Assembly (NCBI RefSeq): GCF_008041935.1
Contig: NZ_VKAC01000001.1
Span: 186,001-250,000 of the forward strand
Direction of reading: 5' to 3'
DNA: 64,000 nt
Source of the DNA: Quadrisphaera setariae
GTDB lineage: Bacteria; Actinomycetota; Actinomycetes; Actinomycetales; Quadrisphaeraceae
Each line of letters begins with the position of its first letter. Within the stretch, counting starts at the first letter, position 1. Shown here piece by piece: positions 60,099 to 64,000 of this stretch. Under the pieces are notes generated by a model, which ran no database searches, had not been told where the DNA came from, and saw only the letters and a list, made by a program, of their open reading frames with translations. A program made the translations under genes and the position numbers.

Positions 60099-60988
60099 TG
60101 GTCGCGCAGCTCCTGGACGGCAGGGCCGCCGCGGCGAGCACCAAGGAGGACCTGCGCCAGCGGGTCGCCCGCCTCGCCGAGGCGGGCGTGCGCCCCGGTC
60201 TCGGCACGGTGCTCGTCGGGGACGACCCGGGCAGCCAGGTCTACGTGGCGGGCAAGCACCGCGACTGCCAGGAGGTGGGCATCGCCTCGATCCGCGAGGA
60301 CCTGCCCGCCGACGCCACCCAGGCCGACGTCGAGGCCGCCGTCGCGCGGCTCAACGCGAACCCGGACTGCACCGGCTTCATCGTGCAGCTGCCGCTGCCG
60401 AAGGGGCTCGACGAGCAGCGGGTGCTCGAGCTCATCGACCCCGACAAGGACGCCGACGGGCTGCACCCCACCAACCTGGGGCGGCTCGTGCTGCGCCTGT
60501 CGGGACCGATCGACTCCCCCCTGCCGTGCACCCCGCGCGGCTGCCTCGACCTGCTGGAGCGGGCCGGCGTGCCGCTGCGCGGCGCCCACGTCGTCGTCAT
60601 CGGCCGGGGGACCACGGTGGGCCGCTCGATCGGGCTGATGCTCACCCGCCGGGGTGTGGACGCCACCGTCACGCTGACCCACACCGGCACCAAGGACCTC
60701 GGCGAGCACGTCCGCCGCGCCGACGTCGTGGTGGCCGCCGCCGGGTCGGCGCACCTGGTGACGGCCGACATGGTCAAGCCGGGCGCCGCCGTGCTCGACG
60801 TGGGGGTCACCCGCGCCCTCGACGAGGAGACCGGCAAGAGCCGCCTCCTCGGCGACGTCCACCCCGACGTCGCGCAGGTCGCGGGGCACCTCTCGCCCAA
60901 CCCCGGTGGTGTGGGCCCGATGACGCGGGCGCTGCTGCTGGCCAACGTCGTGGAGTCGGCCGAGAGGGCGCTCGCCGCCCGCTCCTGA
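60098..60988 (+). CDS. folD: Methylenetetrahydrofolate dehydrogenase/cyclohydrolase
   Basis: Converts 5,10-methylene-THF to 10-formyl-THF with [44 protein letters not shown] (active-site Tyr/Lys), [67 protein letters not shown] and the C-terminal [18 protein letters not shown]. 296 residues. The common GRSxIVGxP NADP motif reads [11 protein letters not shown], slightly unusual. The actinobacterial 10-formyl-THF it makes feeds purN and purH at 24 kb and is hydrolysed by purU at 52 kb. Confidence 0.96.
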   Translation: MVAQLLDGRAAAASTKEDLRQRVARLAEAGVRPGLGTVLVGDDPGSQVYVAGKHRDCQEVGIASIREDLPADATQADVEAAVARLNANPDCTGFIVQLPLPKGLDEQRVLELIDPDKDADGLHPTNLGRLVLRLSGPIDSPLPCTPRGCLDLLERAGVPLRGAHVVVIGRGTTVGRSIGLMLTRRGVDATVTLTHTGTKDLGEHVRRADVVVAAAGSAHLVTADMVKPGAAVLDVGVTRALDEETGKSRLLGDVHPDVAQVAGHLSPNPGGVGPMTRALLLANVVESAERALAARS

Positions 60989-61001
60989 CCCCACCCCCGT
61001 C

Positions 61002-61053
61002 CGTGATCATGGGCGTCCGCCACCTCCTGGGGTGGCGGACGCCCATGATCACG
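61002..61053. repeat. Perfect 23-bp palindrome of the TGATCATGGGCG family, terminator
   Basis: Arms at 61002-61024 and 61031-61053, fully complementary, start CGTGATCATGGGCGTCCGCC; 6-nt loop. 13 nt after the folD stop and overlapping the GH13 gene stop (61049-61051), so it serves convergent genes. Confidence 0.85.
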
Positions 61054-62716
61054 AGGGAAGGTGGACGAGGCGCCACCAGGCGGTCGTGTCAGGGGGCAGG
61101 ACGCCGGCGCCCGTGAGCTCCGGCCGGGACGCCAGCAGCACCTCCGCGCCGTCGGGGAGCCGGGCCGGCTCCTCGAAGGTCGTCCACGAGTGGAGCAGCC
61201 CCCCGTCCTGTGGGGCGCGGTGGAACGCCAGCACGCCGGCCGGGGCGTCGTCGTCCCACACCAGCGGCCCCGCACCCGCCCACAGGCGCCGGCGCAGCCC
61301 CAGCGACGCCCGGTACAGCGACAGCACCGAGGACGGGTCGCCCTCCTGGACGGCGGCGGCCAGGGCGCCCCACCCGGGGGGCTGCGGCAGCCACGTGCCC
61401 GCCACCGGCTCCTCACCGGTCCACGGCAGGGGCACGCGGGAGCCGTCGCGGCCGGGGTCGGTGCCGCCGGAGCGGTGGAAGATCGGGTCGACGCGGGCGG
61501 CGGCGGGCAGGTCCTCCACCTCGGGCAGGCCGAGCTCCTCGCCCAGGTACACGTAGAGCACGCCCGGCAGCGCCGCCACCAGCAGGTGCGCCGCCCGCGC
61601 CCTCCGCCGGCCCAGCTCGAGGTCGGGCGCGGAGAGCGGCCAGCGGGCCCGCTCCCACTCGTTGCCGCCCTTCTCCTCCGGCTGCTGCCGGGCGTACCGG
61701 GTGACCTGGCGCACCACGTCGTGGTTGGTGAGCACCCACGAGCTCGGCGCGCCGGAGGCGGCCGAGAACGCCAGCTCGCGCTCCACCACGCGCCGCCACG
61801 GCCCCTCGCGCCACGCCACGTGCAGCGGCTCGAAGGCGAAGGCGGCGTGCAGCTCGTCGGGGCGCACGTACAGCGGCAGCCGCTCCCGGCGCGCCACCCA
61901 CGCCTCGGCCACGAAGACCCGCGGCGGGTCGTAGGAGTCGGCGAGGGCCCGCCAGGCCCGGTAGACGTCGTGGACCTCGTCCTGGTCCCACCCGGGGTGG
62001 GCCTGCGTGCGCCGGTCGGCGCCCTCGGCGTCGGGCAGCCCCGCCGCCTTGGCCAGCCCGTGCGCGACGTCCACCCGGAACCCGTCCACCCCGAGGTCGA
62101 ACCAGAACCGCAGCACGTCGAGCAGCTCCGCGTGCACCTGCGGGTTCGACCAGTCGAGGTCGGGCTGCTCGGGGGCGAACAGGTGCAGGTACCACTCGCC
62201 GGGCTCCCCGGTGGCGGGGTCGGTCGACCGGGTCCACGCCGGGCCCCGGAAGGAGGAGTCCCAGTCGTTCGGGGGCTCTGCGCCCGGCCCGTCGTCACCG
62301 TCGCGCCCCGGGCGGAACAGGTACCGCGCCCGCGCCGACTCGTCACCGTCCAGCGCCGCGCGGAACCACGGGTGGGCGTCGGAGGTGTGGTTGGGGACGA
62401 CGTCGAGCAGCACGCGCATCCCCAGCGCGTGCGCCTCGTCGACGAAGGCCCGCGCCTCCTCCAGCGTCCCGTAGGCCGGGTCGACGTCGCGGTAGTCGGC
62501 CACGTCGTAGCCGGCGTCGACCATCGGTGAGGGGTACCAGGGGTTCACCCACACCGCGTCCACGCCGAGCGCGGCCAGGTGCGGCAGGCGCGCGCGCAGC
62601 CCCGCGAGGTCGCCGACGCCGTCGCCGTCGCCGTCCGCGAAGCTGCGCAGCAGCACCTGGTAGACGACCGCCGTCCGCCACCAGTCGCTCGCCGTGCCGG
62701 TCTCCGCGCTGCTCAC
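61049..62716 (-). CDS. Glycoside hydrolase family 13 alpha-glucosidase
   Basis: Cleaves alpha-glucosidic bonds in oligosaccharides. 555 residues from the GTG at 62716. Motifs in order: VVYQVLLRSFADGDGDGVGD, LGVDAVWVNPWYPSPMVDAG, LLDVVPNHTSDAHPWFRAA (region I), DGFRVDVAHGLAK (region II, nucleophile Asp), RVFVAEAWVARRER (region III, acid/base Glu), WVLTNHDVVRQVTRYA (region IV). Substrate type fits oligo-1,6/alpha-1,4-glucosidases, though a trehalose-related enzyme cannot be excluded. No signal peptide. Four-base overlap with the upstream glycerophosphotransferase gene. Confidence 0.93.
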   Translation of the reverse strand: MSSAETGTASDWWRTAVVYQVLLRSFADGDGDGVGDLAGLRARLPHLAALGVDAVWVNPWYPSPMVDAGYDVADYRDVDPAYGTLEEARAFVDEAHALGMRVLLDVVPNHTSDAHPWFRAALDGDESARARYLFRPGRDGDDGPGAEPPNDWDSSFRGPAWTRSTDPATGEPGEWYLHLFAPEQPDLDWSNPQVHAELLDVLRFWFDLGVDGFRVDVAHGLAKAAGLPDAEGADRRTQAHPGWDQDEVHDVYRAWRALADSYDPPRVFVAEAWVARRERLPLYVRPDELHAAFAFEPLHVAWREGPWRRVVERELAFSAASGAPSSWVLTNHDVVRQVTRYARQQPEEKGGNEWERARWPLSAPDLELGRRRARAAHLLVAALPGVLYVYLGEELGLPEVEDLPAAARVDPIFHRSGGTDPGRDGSRVPLPWTGEEPVAGTWLPQPPGWGALAAAVQEGDPSSVLSLYRASLGLRRRLWAGAGPLVWDDDAPAGVLAFHRAPQDGGLLHSWTTFEEPARLPDGAEVLLASRPELTGAGVLPPDTTAWWRLVHLPS

Positions 62717-63831
62717 GAGGCGGGGCCGAAGAAGGCGTCCAGCACCCGGTCGGTGGCCCGGCCGTCCTCCAGGGAGCACCACCGCTCGCGGAACGCCGCG
62801 TACTGCCCCTGGAACGCCGAGGCGACGCCCGGCAGGTCGCCGAGGGCCTCGGCCAGCTCGTGCGGTCGCGTCAGCAGCGGCCCGGGGCCCTCGCCGCGCA
62901 GGTCGAAGGTGAAGCCGCGCAGCACGTCGCGGTACCTGTCCAGGTCGTAGGCGTAGAGCACCACCGGGCGCCCGGTGACCGCGAAGTCGAACATCGAGGA
63001 GGAGTAGTCGGTGACCAGCGCGTCGGCCGCCAGGTACAGCTCGGCGACGTCGGGGTGGTTCGAGGCGTCGACCACCCGCGGGTCGCGGGACAGCGTGAGC
63101 CGGTCGGCCACGTAGTAGTGCAGCCGCAGCACGAGCACCACGTCGTCGCCGAGGGCGTCGAGCAGCTCGGGCACGTCGAAGCCCAGCGGCAGGTCGCCGG
63201 AGCCGTTCGCCTCGTCGTCGCGGTAGGTCGGGGCCAGCAGCACCGCCGTCGCCCCCTCGGGGATGCCGAGCTGGGAGCGCACGGCCGCCCGGCGCTCGCC
63301 GGCGTCGGGCGCGGAGAGCACGTCGTTGCGGGGGTAGCCGGTCTCGAGCACCTCGCCGTCGTAGGCGAACGCCTCCCGCAGCAGCCGCGTCGCCTCCGGG
63401 CTGGGTGTGACGAGGGCGTCCCAGCGGGCGATGTCGGCGTCGAGCTCGGCGAGCACGGCCTCGGAGGGCAGCGAGGCGGCGCTGCGGTGGATGCGCTTGA
63501 GCGGTGTGCCGTGCCAGGTCTGCAGGAAGCGCGGCTCGCCCTCCGGGCGCCCCGCGGGCCAGGGGTCCAGCGTCACGTGGCAGTTGGCGACGACGACGTC
63601 GGCCGCGGCCAGCGCCTCCGCGCACGCCGCGCTGCGGACCGGCACGGTCCGCACCCCTTCGGGGAAGGCGCTGGTGTGGCGGGGGTCGGCCATCCAGACG
63701 TGGTGCCACCCGGCGCCCTCGTCGAGGCCGCGGGCGAGCAGGCCCTCGTGCAGGGCGCGCGGGTTGTCGGCGTAGCGACCGTTGAAGGCGTTCCACACGA
63801 CGGTGGTGGGGCGTGGGGCTGAGGACACCAC
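62713..63831 (-). CDS. CDP-glycerol glycerophosphotransferase family protein (TagF/TagB-like)
   Basis: Transfers glycerol phosphate from CDP-glycerol to wall or glycan acceptors. 372 residues (about half the length of full TagF, which carries an extra N-terminal domain). Key elements: FLQTWHGTPLKRI (catalytic His), DALVTPSPEATRLL, LETGYPRNDVLSA, VLLAPTYRDDE, LRLHYYVADRLTL and AADALVTDYSSSMFDFAVTG (the TDYSS motif). GTG GTG start at 63831. Overlaps the GH13 gene by four bases, which is unusual company for a teichoic-acid enzyme. Divergent, 78 bp away, from the gene at the right edge. Confidence 0.9.
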   Translation of the reverse strand: MVSSAPRPTTVVWNAFNGRYADNPRALHEGLLARGLDEGAGWHHVWMADPRHTSAFPEGVRTVPVRSAACAEALAAADVVVANCHVTLDPWPAGRPEGEPRFLQTWHGTPLKRIHRSAASLPSEAVLAELDADIARWDALVTPSPEATRLLREAFAYDGEVLETGYPRNDVLSAPDAGERRAAVRSQLGIPEGATAVLLAPTYRDDEANGSGDLPLGFDVPELLDALGDDVVLVLRLHYYVADRLTLSRDPRVVDASNHPDVAELYLAADALVTDYSSSMFDFAVTGRPVVLYAYDLDRYRDVLRGFTFDLRGEGPGPLLTRPHELAEALGDLPGVASAFQGQYAAFRERWCSLEDGRATDRVLDAFFGPAS

Positions 63832-63896
63832 CCCGATGCTGCAGCGCCGGAGCCGATCGCGCCGGTCGAAGGTGGCGCCGGGCGCGCCGGGGCCGC

Positions 63897-63902
63897 CAGG
63901 AT
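63897..63902 (+). promoter_or_regulatory. -10-like CAGGAT before right-edge gene
   Basis: CAGGAT ends 7 nt before the GTG at 63910 with no ribosome-binding site; fits the leaderless pattern. Confidence 0.4.
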
Positions 63903-63909
63903 CGGCCGC

Positions 63910-64000
63910 GTGCTGCTCCTCGTGCCCTGCGACCCCGTCGACCCCCGCCGACCCGACGAGCACTTCGCCGCCGAGGCCCGCGCCGCCCGCGAGGCGGGCG
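63910..64000 (+). CDS. Probable ATP-grasp domain protein, 5' fragment
   Basis: Only 30 codons are inside the window: VLLLVPCDPVDPRRPDEHFA followed by AEARAAREAG. The start pattern P.DP...RRPDEHFA.EA resembles N-termini of actinobacterial ATP-grasp proteins, but too little is present to confirm. GTG start with CAGGAT 7 nt upstream. Confidence 0.5.
   Translation, partial: MLLLVPCDPVDPRRPDEHFAAEARAAREAG

Noticed and set aside
61049-63796. One 915-residue protein fusing an N-terminal Arg-rich region to the GH13 enzyme
   Set aside because: The N-terminal part is an out-of-frame reading of the glycerophosphotransferase gene; the GTGA overlap marks the real GH13 start at 62716.
1-64000. tRNA, rRNA, CRISPR, insertion sequence or prophage
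   Set aside because: I found no cloverleaf with conserved arms, no evenly spaced repeats with spacers, and no transposase, integrase or phage structural gene. The repeats here are short palindromes at gene ends.

Overview
The window is very GC-rich, with GTG starts in many genes, four-base NTGA gene overlaps and little intergenic space. Gene content (TctCBA with a CitA/CitB-type pair, SucCD, PcrA, a DUF3017 protein, an ECF sigma factor with a zinc-binding anti-sigma factor, a CAP/CWB2 surface protein) points to an actinobacterium. A Kineosporiales/Micrococcales-like organism is my inference; I cannot name a species. It reads as ordinary chromosome: I see no phage, insertion sequence, CRISPR array, tRNA or rRNA.

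Left part (1-14.7 kb): a minus-strand sugar/nucleotide group (NUDIX, nucleotidyltransferase, aldose epimerase, gluconokinase, AI-2E-type exporter cut by the window edge), then plus-strand glycerophosphodiesterase, exported 5'-nucleotidase, the helicase PcrA and a nitrilase-family hydrolase. A MocR-type regulator and a pyridoxamine-oxidase-like protein are divergent around clear palindromes, and a second glycerophosphodiesterase follows. 14.7-20.8 kb: tctC-tctB-tctA plus a universal stress protein (minus), divergent from a citrate-type sensor kinase and response regulator, with an 18-bp direct repeat between them.

21-29.6 kb: sucCD, purN-purH, peptidase E, RecQ, DUF3017. 29.6-43.5 kb: an S-box (SAM) riboswitch in front of an SfnG-like dimethyl-sulfone monooxygenase, an AEC transporter, two related unknown proteins in tandem, an S9 peptidase, trmL, icd, a membrane metallophosphoesterase, and the full riboflavin operon ribD-ribE-ribBA-ribH behind an FMN riboswitch.

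43.7-53.9 kb: a CAP/CWB2 secreted protein, ECF sigma, anti-sigma and a two-gene ABC exporter; then a decayed GGDEF gene, two MFS transporters, a small monooxygenase and purU. 54-64 kb: a FrcA-like half-size ABC sugar importer, zwf, a ZTP riboswitch controlling glyA-folD, a GH13 glucosidase, a TagF-like glycerophosphotransferase and the start of a probable ATP-grasp gene.

Two themes run through the region. One is one-carbon/purine metabolism: purN, purH, purU, glyA and folD, with riboswitches for ZTP and SAM nearby. The other is regulatory texture: three riboswitches, three families of dispersed intergenic palindromes that sit at gene ends, and a repeated -10-like hexamer 5-9 nt ahead of start codons that suggests widespread leaderless transcription. 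The unexplained items I rate highest are the SAM-switch/sfnG pairing, the three palindrome families, the tct/cit direct repeats and the paralogous unknown pair at 32.1-33.4 kb.
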